Source: Euglena gracilis (taxonomy: Eukaryota; Euglenida; Euglenophyceae; Euglenales). From it: a stretch of 64,000 nucleotides of DNA. The stretch covers positions 51,191,847-51,255,846 of the forward strand of contig CP154954.1 in the NCBI GenBank assembly GCA_039621445.1, given 5' to 3'. The notes under the pieces are model-generated. The model had not been told where the DNA came from, searched no databases, and saw only the letters and a list, made by a program, of their open reading frames with translations. The translations under genes and the position numbers were made by a program. Below are positions 46,432-55,416 of the stretch, piece by piece; position 1 is the stretch's first letter, and every line of letters starts with the position of its first letter.

Positions 46432-46844
46432 CGTGCGTGTGTGTTGTGCATGTTTGTGTTTGTGTGTGTGTTGTTTTTGTCTGTGTTTATGTGGTACAAT
46501 TGCATATTTCCGCTGACGACACTGGATTACTGCGCGACTCTTCTTCCATCAACCCCTCCTGCCCTGCAGAGGTGGTGGAGGAGGAGAAGAAGGACTTGGA
46601 GGCGGAGGCGATGGACGCGGCGTGGGAGTCGGCACAGGAGCAGGCCCGCAAGATCCTGGGGAAGGGGCTGGACGAGCTGGACGGGTCCGAGCGCGAGCAG
46701 GTGGACCGGCTGCTGGACGAGAGCATGCGGAAGGTCACCCGCCCCGACCTGCCCCCGCCGACCGTCCCCCAGCCGGAGGCCCCCGACTTTGACCTCGGCC
46801 TGGGCCCACCAAACGCGGAAAATGACTTCTTTACCAGATGGTGA
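38736..46844 (+). CDS. TRAP1-like HSP90 chaperone, C-terminal five exons, copy 2
   Basis: Exons 38736-38863, 44322-44428, 45949-46078, 46242-46374 and 46570-46844 have the same lengths, phases and splice sites as copy 1. The encoded 256 residues are identical; the only exon difference is one synonymous Arg codon in exon c. Introns between the exons carry many changes. The preceding 15 kb is array plus duplicated flank with no further HSP90 exons, so this copy is probably a 5'-truncated duplicate, or an alternative 3' end of one very long gene reaching back across the array. Transcript data would be needed to tell which copy supplies the expressed C-terminus. Confidence 0.82.
39134..39315. mobile_element. 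hAT-like non-autonomous element (copy 2)
   Basis: Counterpart of 10771-10953 with the same CCCCATCC flanks (39126-39133, 39316-39323), so this insertion predates the segmental duplication. Confidence 0.75.
39532..39868 (+). repeat. (TG)n and (TATG)n compound microsatellite
   Basis: TG repeats at both ends of a TATG tract. The first copy lacks these TG runs, so they expanded in this copy. The internal TCTGTCTGTCTG interruption is shared. Confidence 0.96.
40045..40400. repeat. Diverged interspersed repeat (copy 2 of 11640-11995)
   Basis: Same blocks as in copy 1, with small indels in T and A runs. Confidence 0.5.
40769..41335 (-). pseudogene. Broken minus-strand reading frame inside the TA element (copy 2)
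   Basis: The C-terminal part is open for 101 codons (40769-41074), including LTQEVVLLCWDANFLAAVLF and ending LLPFPYPTVH. Upstream, in the same frame, are one TAA stop and then 44 open codons starting MEKAKDSRIFFQRLPEG. A frame change near CTCCCTGAAGGG separates a further block and is shared by both copies. Copy 1 has a different stop and a deletion instead, so decay continued independently after duplication. Family unknown. Confidence 0.5.
41340..41520 (+). repeat. Long T tract
   Basis: About 180 bases of T with rare A or G. It occupies the position of about 440 bp of ordinary sequence in copy 1 (12936-13362). On the minus strand it is a poly-A. Possible explanations are slippage plus deletion, a poly-A-tailed insertion that lost its body, or an assembly patch. 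Confidence 0.9.
41578..41636 (+). repeat. TTTTTTTGCA decamer repeat
   Basis: Five tandem GCATTTTTTT copies. Related stretches lie at 13125-13172 and 13424-13466 in copy 1. Confidence 0.85.
41774..41959 (-). pseudogene. Unrecognised minus-strand ORF remnant (copy 2)
   Basis: Counterpart of the last 61 codons of 13613-13951, ending REFEKLHNHLLSQ at the edge of the TA element. A T-run length change breaks the frame upstream. Confidence 0.35.
42135..42455. repeat. Diverged interspersed repeat (copy 2 of 13975-14310)
   Basis: Same blocks, including GATGCCAGAAGTC and TTGCCAAGATTTTACA. Confidence 0.5.
42657..43097. mobile_element. hAT-like non-autonomous element (copy 2)
   Basis: Counterpart of 14495-14927 with GTCAGGAA flanks (42649-42656, 43098-43105). 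Besides the CCGGCGC-ACA-GCGCCGG hairpin at 42936-42952 it has a second one, GCGC-GAA-GCGC, near 42810 that is only partly present in copy 1. Confidence 0.88.
43729..43942. mobile_element. C-rich fold-back element with 24-bp perfect arms
   Basis: The first 24 bases (GTAAACCCCCCTCCCAAATA and the next four, ACAC) are the exact reverse complement of the last 24 (43919-43942). The interior is CCCAAATAACAC repeats. No unambiguous target duplication (left GAAATTA, right AGAAAATA). Confidence 0.72.
44322..44428 (+). CDS. TRAP1-like exon b (copy 2)
   Basis: Carries RLVDSPAVI. The polypyrimidine tract differs by one base from copy 1 while the exon is identical. Confidence 0.86.
45055..45380. repeat. 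Diverged interspersed repeat (copy 2 of 16890-17225)
   Basis: Same block order with a few substitutions and a 4-bp GATA insertion near 45190. Confidence 0.45.
45399..45739. mobile_element. hAT-like element, GTGACTGACTGG subfamily (copy 2)
   Basis: Counterpart of 17244-17565 with GATGGATC flanks (45391-45398, 45740-45747) and the hairpin at 45523-45541. Confidence 0.78.
45949..46078 (+). CDS. TRAP1-like exon c (copy 2)
   Basis: Carries LEYNPKHPIIKRL, with the single synonymous CGC to CGG difference from copy 1. The donor is CAG|GTGTCG here and CAG|GTGTTG in copy 1. Confidence 0.88.
46242..46374 (+). CDS. TRAP1-like exon d (copy 2)
   Basis: Starts VYDNALIASG; identical to copy 1. Confidence 0.9.
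46400..46472 (+). repeat. (TG)n microsatellite (copy 2)
   Basis: Counterpart of 18226-18300 in the last TRAP1-like intron. Confidence 0.95.
46570..46844 (+). CDS. TRAP1-like exon e (copy 2)
   Basis: Acidic then proline-rich tail ending FFTRW-stop; identical to copy 1. A splice at TG|GTGATA before the stop would join 47065 in phase. Confidence 0.86.
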
Positions 46845-47064
46845 TAATGTGCCACAAAAATCCTCAAAAAGTGGTACATCAGCGGGTGAATCCCGCCAAT
46901 GAAAACACACACAGGATAATTGGTGAAACCAATCCGCATTCAGACTAACGGGTATGAGGAGGCTCCTTGTGCTTCATCGCGGAGAATTTTCTCCACCACG
47001 TCCGGATAAGTTTTGGGGGATGGTGCATCCATATCACCGTATCACCCCCTCTCTCCCTGAAGAG

Positions 47065-47315
47065 GGAAGTCAACGGGTTTGTTTTTGAACAGTTCGGGGA
47101 AGCCATGGGTAAGGGGGGGATCTCTCATCAAACCGGTCGCCAACCGGAAGCACATGCTGTCCTTTTCCCTTTGCCTGGCCTCCCCTCATCTCTTATCTCT
47201 CTGGGGAGTCCCTGCCTGGTGTGTGCCTGGGTCTGTAAGGCGGACCAAGCAACCCGACATCAAGGACGCGGATTTCACGGAAGCCGAACCTGCAGCCCGT
47301 CAGAAGCAAAATTAA
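47065..47315 (+). CDS. Candidate 3' exons beyond the TRAP1-like stop
   Basis: Two possible exons, 47065-47108 (reads EVNGFVFEQFGEAM; donor GG|GTAAGG) and 47219-47315 (acceptor GGGGAG after a pyrimidine-rich stretch; ends DIKDADFTEAEPAARQKQN and TAA). A donor TG|GTGATA inside the last codon before the TRAP1-like stop would join these in phase, replacing the stop with a C-terminal extension of about 45 residues. They could instead belong to a separate small gene. The product is not recognised; the DIKDADFTE ending resembles acidic tails seen on several chaperone-associated proteins. Confidence 0.3.
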
Positions 47316-47730
47316 AGGGATTGGTGGTCTTCCCACTCCACCTCTTGTCCTCCTCTGCCTCCGCTATCCACGGAACAGGGGGTATCTGAAACCCCCCCCC
47401 CCCAGGGGGGTCCATCCAACTGGCACCTTTTTCCAGCCAGAAGCTCCCAGCCAGGATGTGCTTTGGGGGTGTCTAGGGGGGGGGGCACGCAGTTTTTGTG
47501 TCTTTTTGCACGTTTTTTTCCCAGCGATTTTTTTTATTCCTACTGTCAAATGATTTTCGATCCAAATTTTTGCAATTTGGATTTATTCGAGGAACCAAAC
47601 TTTTGTTCGATATTTTGTTCTTTACCACAAAAATGGCAGCATTTTTTGTCAGCAATTCATTTATCAGTTTATGGAATCAGCATGTTCCCAAATTTTGTGT
47701 ATGATGTTTTGGGATTCCTGCAAATTCTGT

Positions 47731-47792
47731 GTTTGTTGTTGTTGTCATTGTTGTTGTTGTTTTTGTTGTTGTTGTTGTTGTTGTTGTTGTTT
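47731..47792 (+). repeat. (GTT)n microsatellite (copy 2)
   Basis: Longer than its copy 1 counterpart at 19611-19650. Confidence 0.9.
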
Positions 47793-49592
47793 TGAGTTGC
47801 ATTTTTTCGAAATGTGTCCCTACCCCCCTGATGTTTGGGGCTACCGGGATGGGCCGAAAGTTCTCTCCGCAAAGGCCCAGATCATTGGGGCAGGGGGTCA
47901 AAGTGGTGTTTCCCAAGGCTTCTTCATGAGAAGAGATCCTCTGCCCCAGAAGTGCACTTTTTTCCCTCTGCTGGAAGTTGCTTTTCGCTTTTCCAGTTGT
48001 CTGACTGCAAGTGGGTGGCCAGTGCTGCCACCTTTCTCAACGAACTGAAAGCGTGGGGGAGAGGGCTGACGCCCCCCCAATGAGAAGGAAGTTTTTGTTC
48101 GCCGATCTTCGACACCAAACATAAGCGGAAGTGTCACTCAGCCAAGGATGATTGTCCGTCTCTGTTGACCAGAGCAAAGAAATGCAGACAGGACTGTGAA
48201 ACGCCTGTGTGCCCTAGGGCGCTCAGGGGAAGGCAGCTCTGGCACGTTTGAGGAAAGTGATATGCCAGTTGTAACCGATTTTCAGAAATCCAAATTTTCC
48301 CGGGGGTCGCTCAGACTTGGCGTTGGCCGTCCAAATTTCGTGTTGGTGAGCACACCCCGGCACACGCTGGGTAGATTGGGGTCGTTTCTGTTGCAAGAGT
48401 GCCTCCCCCTCGCTCTCTGGTCAGCGACGTCGCTGCGCTTTGGTTGAATGGCTCCCCTGGACCGCTGATGTGGCTGGCACATGGAACAATTTCGACACAT
48501 GTCGTTTGTTTGCAAATTGAGGAACAACCAGAGCAGAAAGGGAAACCCTATGGGTGATGTGTGGGATGGGGATTCGGCTCCGTTTTCCCCATATGAGGCC
48601 TGCCTCCCAGGTGGGTGGGTGGGGGGCAGCCTATCCTACGGTGGGGGGGGGGGGTGCCAGGCACCCTATAGCACCCACCCTCCCCCCGGTCGGTAAGAAA
48701 AATCCTGGAAGGCATCGCTTAAGCCGGGCCCCCCCAATCAATGAATTTTTGGTTCCTTTTGAGCCGCCCAAAAGGGTTTGCTCACAGGAAGCCCAAAAAC
48801 CAGCAAGCAAATCATCAAGTATCAATTTATCAGACCAAAAAAAGGGACCTGATCAATCCATTTTCAACCTGTTTTTACCCAAAGTTTGTTTCATTCGGCT
48901 CCCTATGAAGCAGAAGTTGTTTACAGGTCCAGTCTTCCCTTGTCCGGTTCGACCCCAGGTCCCACCCGTTCCAACTCAAAAACCCCACCCTGGTCAGCCA
49001 GCGTCTTTTTTTCAAGATTGTTCTGTGCTGCAATCTTTGGGTCTTTTCTCGCTTTCCCTGGCTTGTGTGGACGATACCGATGTGCCAGCCGTGAAGACGA
49101 CCCTTTTGGCGCCTTTGTTGGCATCCGCTGGCACCCTGGCATAGGCTCTCACGTGTCATGGGTTCCAGCGTCCCTCTCTTGTCGGGCGTGGTGTGATGTG
49201 CAGAGTCTGCAAACAGTGCAACTCCCCAACCGCAAATTGGAAACCCCCTCGTTCAAGTGCACAGGGTTCGCACGTTATTGGACCATAATTTCGGACCCTT
49301 ATGGGGTGTGGCATTTATTTGGACACTACCCAAGAGTGGCTCAGAGAAAACTGGCCTTTTTGGGGGTGCGCACTTTTTGGATTCATTTTCGGGCCCTCGG
49401 TGGTGTGACGCTTATTTGGGCCTGCGCACCGTTGGGCACTGCGCACTTAAATGGAAGGGAGGGTTTAGGTTGGGGATTTCCTCCGCATTTTTGAAATATC
49501 AAAACCTTCATGTTATTCCCTTCATGTTGTTCATCAAAACCTTCATGTTGTTTGTGAACAGTTGAAATTTGTGAAAACCTTTTTTCCAGTTG

Positions 49593-49864
49593 CACAGGTT
49601 TTTTTAATCGTGGACCCGGGCTGGCCAACCCCCCCCCCCTGGGGGTCCCTGGGGGGTCCCCCGGAGGGGGGTGGTATATACTTTTCGGAAAATTATATAC
49701 TTTCCGAAAATTTTTGAAAGTGCTATTTTTTAGCATTTTTCGCGATTTTTCGGCCATTTTTGTGGGTCCCCTGGGACCCCCTTAGTTGCACTAAGGCTTC
49801 TTGTCTGTTGTTCTTGTCCTTCTTGCCTGGGACCCCTCCCCCCCCCGGTCTTAAAAAAACCCTG
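49593..49864. mobile_element. hAT-like non-autonomous element (copy 2)
   Basis: Counterpart of 21441-21767 with TCCAGTTG flanks (49585-49592, 49865-49872). It is 55 bp shorter and has lost the GCGCC hairpin, replaced by a TATATACTTT repeat. Confidence 0.72.
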
Positions 49865-49911
49865 TCCAGTTGTTATCCAGTTTATTTTTGTTTTTCTTTT
49901 AGTGTGGTGAT

Positions 49912-50037
49912 ATATGTATGTATGTATGCATGTATGCATGCATGTATGTCTGTATGCATGTATGTATGTATGTATGTTGTATGTATGTATGTATGTATGT
50001 ATGTATGTATGTATGTATGTATGTATGTATGTATGCA
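49912..50037 (+). repeat. (TATG)n microsatellite (copy 2)
   Basis: Counterpart of 21816-21968, with a GTTGTATG phase break in the middle. Confidence 0.95.
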
Positions 50038-50352
50038 TATAAAGGGATCTGCCCTGTCTGTCAGCATCGTCGTTGTCATTGTCTGGGCACCCTTCCTTCT
50101 GGATGGTCCAGCCGGCACTTTTTTTCTCAGCCAGTAATTGCTCCCAGCCAGGCTACAGACCCTCCTCCATGAGGTCAAGTGAAAATGTGAAGAGAAAAAC
50201 GTGGAAAGTGGAGGTGGAGTAAAACGGGGGAAATAGACAGTTTGGCCAGGGGCTGCCGGGTTGCCACTCGAAAACAGGCAAAAAGAATCCATAATTTTGA
50301 GCCAAAAAACCCTCAAAACCCCCATATTTGAAACTGTTTTTTTTAAAAGGGG

Positions 50353-50360
50353 GGGACGAG
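50353..50360. other. Empty target site of the 22292 element
   Basis: A single GGGACGAG followed directly by CCAGCACTGTTTTTCAACC, the same flank that follows the element in copy 1. There is no remnant of element ends, so this is an unoccupied site or a precise loss. Confidence 0.88.
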
Positions 50361-50584
50361 CCAGCACTGTTTTTCAACCAGCACCATTTTTTTCGGTCGG
50401 CCGGCTGAGGGGTCTTTAAAAGTTCTCGTCCGATTTCCTCTCCTGTTTAAAAGAGGCCCAGCAGCAGTCAGCATGGAACAACTCGAGCATTTGGGCGAGT
50501 CAGGACCTCAAAATTTGCTCTCACAAGACTGACCTTAATTTTTGTGCGGTGCGCCGTGGCACTGCTGCGTGGGGCGGGTGCGTA

Positions 50585-50810
50585 TAAACCCCCCGCTCAA
50601 ATAACCTGGCAGGCAGTGGCCGAGTAATTTGGCGGGGAGCTAGGCAAAAAAAGACGGCTCCAGTGGCTTCCCCATTTTAGCACTCCCATTTTAAGGCAAA
50701 AGCGTTTTACGACGCTGAAAAAAAGGCCCAAATAGCCTGGCAGGGAGGAAGGCCAAAAAGATGGTTCCAATAACGTGGCGCCCGCTAGGTTATTTGGGGA
50801 GGGGGGTTTA
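50585..50810. mobile_element. C-rich fold-back element, complete
   Basis: Left arm TAAACCCCCCGCTCAAATAA and right arm the inverse of TAAACCCCCCTCCCCAAATA, followed inward by ACCT in both. This is the same family as 43729-43942, and the segmental duplication breakpoint falls inside it. Confidence 0.65.
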
Positions 50811-50999
50811 CCTCCCCCCCCCCCGCGCTTGCCCCCCCCCACTTCTTAACATGCAAACTTGGCCCCCTGAAGTTTGCCTTTTTTACTGGGCCAAGTGATG
50901 AGCCCAATCCTGTCAAATGCTTGTTTTTCTTTACTTCTTTTTACTTTTTTTTGTTTTCCATTGAAACAGCACCATCATCACAACCTCTGAGCTGGGGAC

Positions 51000-51260
51000 A
51001 GGCATTTTTTTTCAAAGCAAAAATTTTCAAGGTTTTTCAAGGCGATAAAAGGGCCATCAAACCAAGTTGAAGATCCCAAAGTAAAAACAAAACCCATTTT
51101 TTTGAGTTTTGGGTTGGTTGGACCTGATGCCAGAAATCATTTGTCCCCCAAAGGAGTTTTTCTTTTTTCAGATATTTTGTAAGTTTTGTTAAGGCATATT
51201 TGGAAAGAATATGTTTTCAAGTTACATTTACAAAGGTGTTTTTAGGGTTCTTTGAGGCGC
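51000..51260. repeat. Diverged interspersed repeat, fourth member
   Basis: Outside the duplicated segments. Shares AAAACCCATTTTTTTGAGTTT, CTGATGCCAGAAATCATTT and TTTAGGGTTCTTTGAGGCGCC with the other members. Confidence 0.45.
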
Positions 51261-51359
51261 CTTAAAAAAAAAGCATGCCTGGCAGGGGGGCTTGGCGTTG
51301 GGTATAACCCGCGAAATTCCAATGTATGGAATTCATACTCCATTTATGTGGTTAATGGC

Positions 51360-51480
51360 ACCATAGATAAACCCTCCCCCAAATAACACCCTCCAAAAAA
51401 TACCCCCCCCCAAAATACCCCCCCCCTTGGGGTCCGACTTCGGCAACCAAGTTAATATCCCCCCCCCAATTTCGGGCCGA
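51360..51480. repeat. C-rich AAATAA repeat fragment
   Basis: Contains AAACCCTCCCCCAAATAACA and the GGGGTCCGACTTCGGCAACC block characteristic of 15411-15990. Confidence 0.55.
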
Positions 51481-51680
51481 CCTGAAAATGACCTGAAAAT
51501 GTTGATTAAAACCTCAATCTCTGACAACAATTCACAGGGGAAATCGATTTTTTCTGGATCATCTGGCCTCCAAAAGTGCTAAATTTCATGAGAAATTAAA
51601 AAAAAAATGACCCCAAAGGGGTTTGGGGCGCCATTTTGGGTCTTATGGGACTTTGAAAATTTTCGAAATTTTTGCGGTGC

Positions 51681-51771
51681 TATCACCCCCCCCCAAATGA
51701 TACCACCCCCCTCGGACCGGGATTTCGGGCGGAAAAATAATACCCCGGGGGAGTATTATTTGGGGGGGATA
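51681..51771. mobile_element. Short C-rich fold-back element
   Basis: Left TATCACCCCC, a C run and AAATGATA; right TATTATTTGGGGGGGATA, which is nearly the inverse. It includes a GGACCGGGATTTCGGGCGG block like the other members. Confidence 0.5.
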
Positions 51772-52799
51772 CCATATCGCACCAGTTCCCGTACCGCCTT
51801 GTGAATTCAGTGGAAGGAGCAGCATCCGGTTGTGGTGTACACCGGGCTCCGCAATCCAAAGAAACGGTATGTCAGTGTGCTTCATAAGCACCGACCACAA
51901 TCGAAACTCTGTCTGGAGAACAATGGCAGACAATTCACCACAGATTTCAGCTAACCCTGTGCTCATTTCTTGAATTGGGACGAATATTTTTTTGCATTTT
52001 AGTTATTAATGAAGTTTCACCTTTTTTTAATTTAGTGGGTTCTTTTTGCAATTTTCCTCTTAAAAGTAGCAGAAATTAATCTTTTTCGGAGTTTTTGGGG
52101 GAGAAGTGCTTGAAAAAGAAATTCTGCAGAGACCTGTTGCAATGCAGTATTGGGAATTCCAGATTTACAAACAGTTTTTTTTGGGCTTCCATTTGCTTCC
52201 CCATCTGTGTCCCTTTTTTGGGGTATGGCCATACCCAAAAAAAACTTGCGGTTCGCTTTACCCGTGTCAAATCTGAAGATCTCTATCAACAGGGGTGATC
52301 AAAAAATGAGTTGTGTACGCAATGTGTAAATATCACATGGAAAGGGGGCTTGGACCAGCCCCAGGAGGATTGCGAGGGGATCCCAGAATGCCCTGTGTGT
52401 TCCAAAATGTTGGTTCCAAAGCTTTTTGTGTTGGGAACAATATCCGGCCAGAAAAGACTTGTCATTTTTGGCTTTTATGCCTAGTTTTCACTTTTGAGGC
52501 CCCATGAGGCACCTGCTTTTGTTTTGCCCGTGGGGTCCCGCCGTCTCTGGTCGTGGTTTTTCCTGGGGGACGCTGAAGTGGCAGAGGGTTTTGCCCGTAC
52601 CCCCAGTATTCTCAACCCGGTCCTGTTCATTTAATGATTTCGCATGTGGCCGCCACAAGTTAGGCCTGGGGGTCCCTTTTGAAATCCATTGGGACCCCCT
52701 TTGATTTTTTGTTTTTTTAAAAGCACAAAACAGTGCTGCCCTCGGCATCGGGACGGGACGTGGCCGGAACCACACCACCGGGGGTGGGGTGAATGGTTT
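51772..52799. other. Region without a supported gene
   Basis: Mixed composition with only short frames on both strands. An LTR or exon could not be identified. A 65-bp T tract follows at 52808-52873. Confidence 0.4.
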
Positions 52800-52807
52800 T
52801 TATTTAA

Positions 52808-52814
52808 TTTTTTT

Positions 52815-52847
<33 letters not shown>

Positions 52848-53089
52848 TTTTTTTTTTCTTTTTTTTTTTTTTTTCCGCGTGACTGACTGGTTTTTGGCCC
52901 GGACCCCCCCCCCCGGTGGGGTCGGCCAGGAGTGGGCAAAAGTGGCTTGAGTGTCCCAGGCGCCAAAGCGCCCGAAGTGACTGGAAAGTGGCCGTTTTTC
53001 TGAGTGACCGACCCCCCAGGGGGGAAACGATTAACTGATTGGTTTTCTGGAAAAAAAAAGTGGAGTGGCCCCCTCCCCCCGGGGGCGCT
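52808..53089. mobile_element. Probable hAT-like element, GTGACTGACTGG subfamily
   Basis: Internal sequence (GTGACTGACTGGTTTTTGGC, GTGGCC, the GGCGC-CAAA-GCGCC hairpin at 52959-52972, GTGGAGTGGCCCCCTCCCCC) matches the order in 17244-17565. It is flanked by TGAATGGT at 52800-52807 and 53090-53097. The left end is obscured by a T tract, so the terminal repeats are not clear. Confidence 0.55.
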
Positions 53090-53097
53090 TGAATGGT

Positions 53098-55020
53098 GCA
53101 GACAGCATTGATTCAATCGCAAAAGTTTTTTTGACCAAACATTTGGTATCCCCTGAGACTTGGGGCACCCGCTCCAAAAGAGGGGCACGAGTTTGTCTAT
53201 GTAAAAAATTTGGCCTTTCAGAAGTTTATGGCAAAAATTTGGGGCAAAAGAAGTCTTTTGACACTTGCGGAGGGGTGCGCAGGCTTTCGAATGCTTTAGA
53301 AGGCGGGGCCACAACCGCTGCTTCAGAAGCTGGGCGGTGGACGAGCGGTGTCGGGTTCCCGCTTCCTGTGTCGCGGGAATCCGGCTTTACCCCTTTTGGG
53401 CCCAATTTTGCATTAAATTTTGGGGGCCATTTTCCAAGTCGTGCGCGGGGCTTTTGTCACTACCATTTTTTTCTTCTTCAAGAGATCGCCGAGTCCCAAT
53501 CTCCTTCTGCTTCAAGGAGAAAGAAATTCAACTCTCCGGGCTCAAGTGGAATTATTTGTTATTTTCTGTTATTTGAAATTCCCGAGACCGTCGCTACTGG
53601 ATTTTCGTGAAGACGGACCTTCAAAGAAATTCAAAGTGCCAAGGGGAGCTTCAAAGTGCTTACTCCAGAGCAACAAAGCCGCAAAAGAGAGCAGGACATC
53701 ACTATCTCGCAGTTCGCAGTCCGACAGGTACGGAACCCGAGGTGCCTCGTACCTTCTCAAGGCCCACCGACCAGGGAGCAAGGGACACCGAGGGCGAAGG
53801 ACAAAGACCTTGTGATCCCGATCCCCCCCCCACCCGTGAAAGAAAATTTTTGCCCAAAACCCCTCCTTCAGAAGAGAACTGGGGCCAGTGTCGCACTCCC
53901 TCGAGGCAAACCGACCAGGGAGGAGGTGACACCGTGAGCAAAGCACAAACGCCTCATTAGGCCATGCCTTGCTCGCCTGCGGTTTGTTGTTTGATTGTGA
54001 CGCGTTGGGTTAGGAGGTCTCGAGTTAGGCGGTCCCGCGTAAGGAGTGCCGCCTCGCCGGAGTTGGCTGCCGATGCTGCTCCGACGTGTTTCCGCGAAAT
54101 CTTGCCTTTGTGGGGATCCCCCCTCTCCCCCTGTAAGAGTTGCCCCTCCTGAGGTCCCTCTGAAGGGACCCCTGGTGGCGCAACCTGCGTAGGATCGTTT
54201 AAATTTGAGCCCGTCAGGCCCACCTGATGTGGGTTTTCCCCTTGGTGGAAAGGTGGGGGGGATTGGTGTTGGTGAAGATGAAGATGTGGAAAAATGGGAA
54301 TGTGACATACTTTTAAGGTCCAATCAATTGAACTCGAATGAATAATTGGTCAATGACTTTGAACTTGTTTGACTGTTTGTTGATTGGCAAATGCAAAAAC
54401 ACAAGTGAATGCAGAACAAAGAACAGAGTGTGAACAGATCCCTGCGCAGAAAATGTACAACTGGGGGGGTGCTACAGCTGGGGGGGGCTACTTGGTATAC
54501 TCTGTACAATTCTTAAGGAATTGTACCATCTGAGCGCCCACCAAGGGGGTTCGCTTGCTTGCACAAAGCCCAGCACGGCTTGCGCATCCCCTTGGGGGTT
54601 GCCTGTTGGCCCCCTCAACCTGCCCTCTCCTTTACCTACCCTTTGGCTTGGTCAAAATGGGCTGTGGGGCCAGGGGGGGGGGGAGCCTGCTGATTTTCCA
54701 CCAATTTTTGATAATTACACCCCAGCGGCCAATTTTGAGGTTAACCCCACCGTTGGGGAGGGGGAGGCAAGGGCCGACCCCCCTACACGCAGGAGAGAGC
54801 GGGTGGGTGGGGAGGGCTGGGGTGGGGGACACCAGTAAAATTCATACATGTGCATGAAAACCTGTATGCCTCTTTTTCTTCATGGTTTTTTGAATGTTTT
54901 CATGACTGACTTGAAAATTAGGGGCACTACGTTCAGGCCAAAACACCCTGCTTGAAATTACCAGGTCTTCCCCCCTACTTGATGACTGAGTGCCCCCCTA
55001 CTTGATGCCTTAGGAATGGA
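53098..55020. other. Region without a supported gene
   Basis: Contains frames of 118 codons (53607-53960, plus) and 151 codons (53868-54323, minus) of low-complexity composition, and an imperfect direct repeat of about 50 bp (53744-53795 and 53889-53940, sharing CCGACCAGGGAG and GACACCG). The 9-bp inverted repeat GTACAATTC-TTAAG-GAATTGTAC lies at 54504-54526. The rest shows nothing I can name. Confidence 0.4.
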
Positions 55021-55416
55021 CTGCAGAAACTAAATAAACAGTTCTAAGTGAAACCTTTCAAGATAAATCACATCCAGCATGTTTATCCAGTACTGGAAAA
55101 AGGCAACTGGGCGTCCAAAATCGACACGAAGGAGGCCTATTTTCATACACTAGTGATCCAGGCCCTAATAAGTCGCTGACTAATCTCCATTTTGTTTGTC
55201 CCCCTTCTGGTTTTCAAATCCAAACCCAGGGGATTAGACTTTGCGGGTTTGAATCCCGAACTCTCTTTATGGAATCAGTTCAAATCTCAGGTCCAAATTT
55301 GCTCTGGTTTTTGGGTGGGTGGACAATTTTTGGTGGTGTACCCATGGGGGTTGGATTTCATCTCTGATAAGGTGACAGGTTGCTGGGGGGGGGGGCATGT
55401 TTTTTCGACCATTTAG
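55021..55416 (+). pseudogene. Degenerate reverse transcriptase fragment
   Basis: One frame reads LEKGNWASKIDTKEAYFHTL at 55093-55152, matching the first reverse-transcriptase aspartate motif (family form WxxKIDLKDAYFH) found in DIRS-like, Ty3-like and related retroelements. The same frame continues from LQKLNKQF upstream to LISILFVPLLVFKSKP downstream, with a TAA near 55044 and a TGA near 55178. No YxDD box, integrase or long terminal repeat was seen. This is a decayed fragment; the exact retroelement class is uncertain. Confidence 0.65.

Larger units (their letters stand above)
37899..50726 (+). repeat. Large segmental duplication, copy 2
   Basis: About 12.8 kb matching 9530-23058. It ends where the shared sequence GAAAAAAAGG is followed by CCCAAATAGCCTGG, which is absent from the first copy. 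Array order and orientation are the same, so the structure is tandem rather than inverted. Confidence 0.95.

Noticed and set aside
52689-52886. A phenylalanine-rich frame near 52800
   Set aside because: It is the translation of a poly-T run at the edge of a transposon-like insertion.
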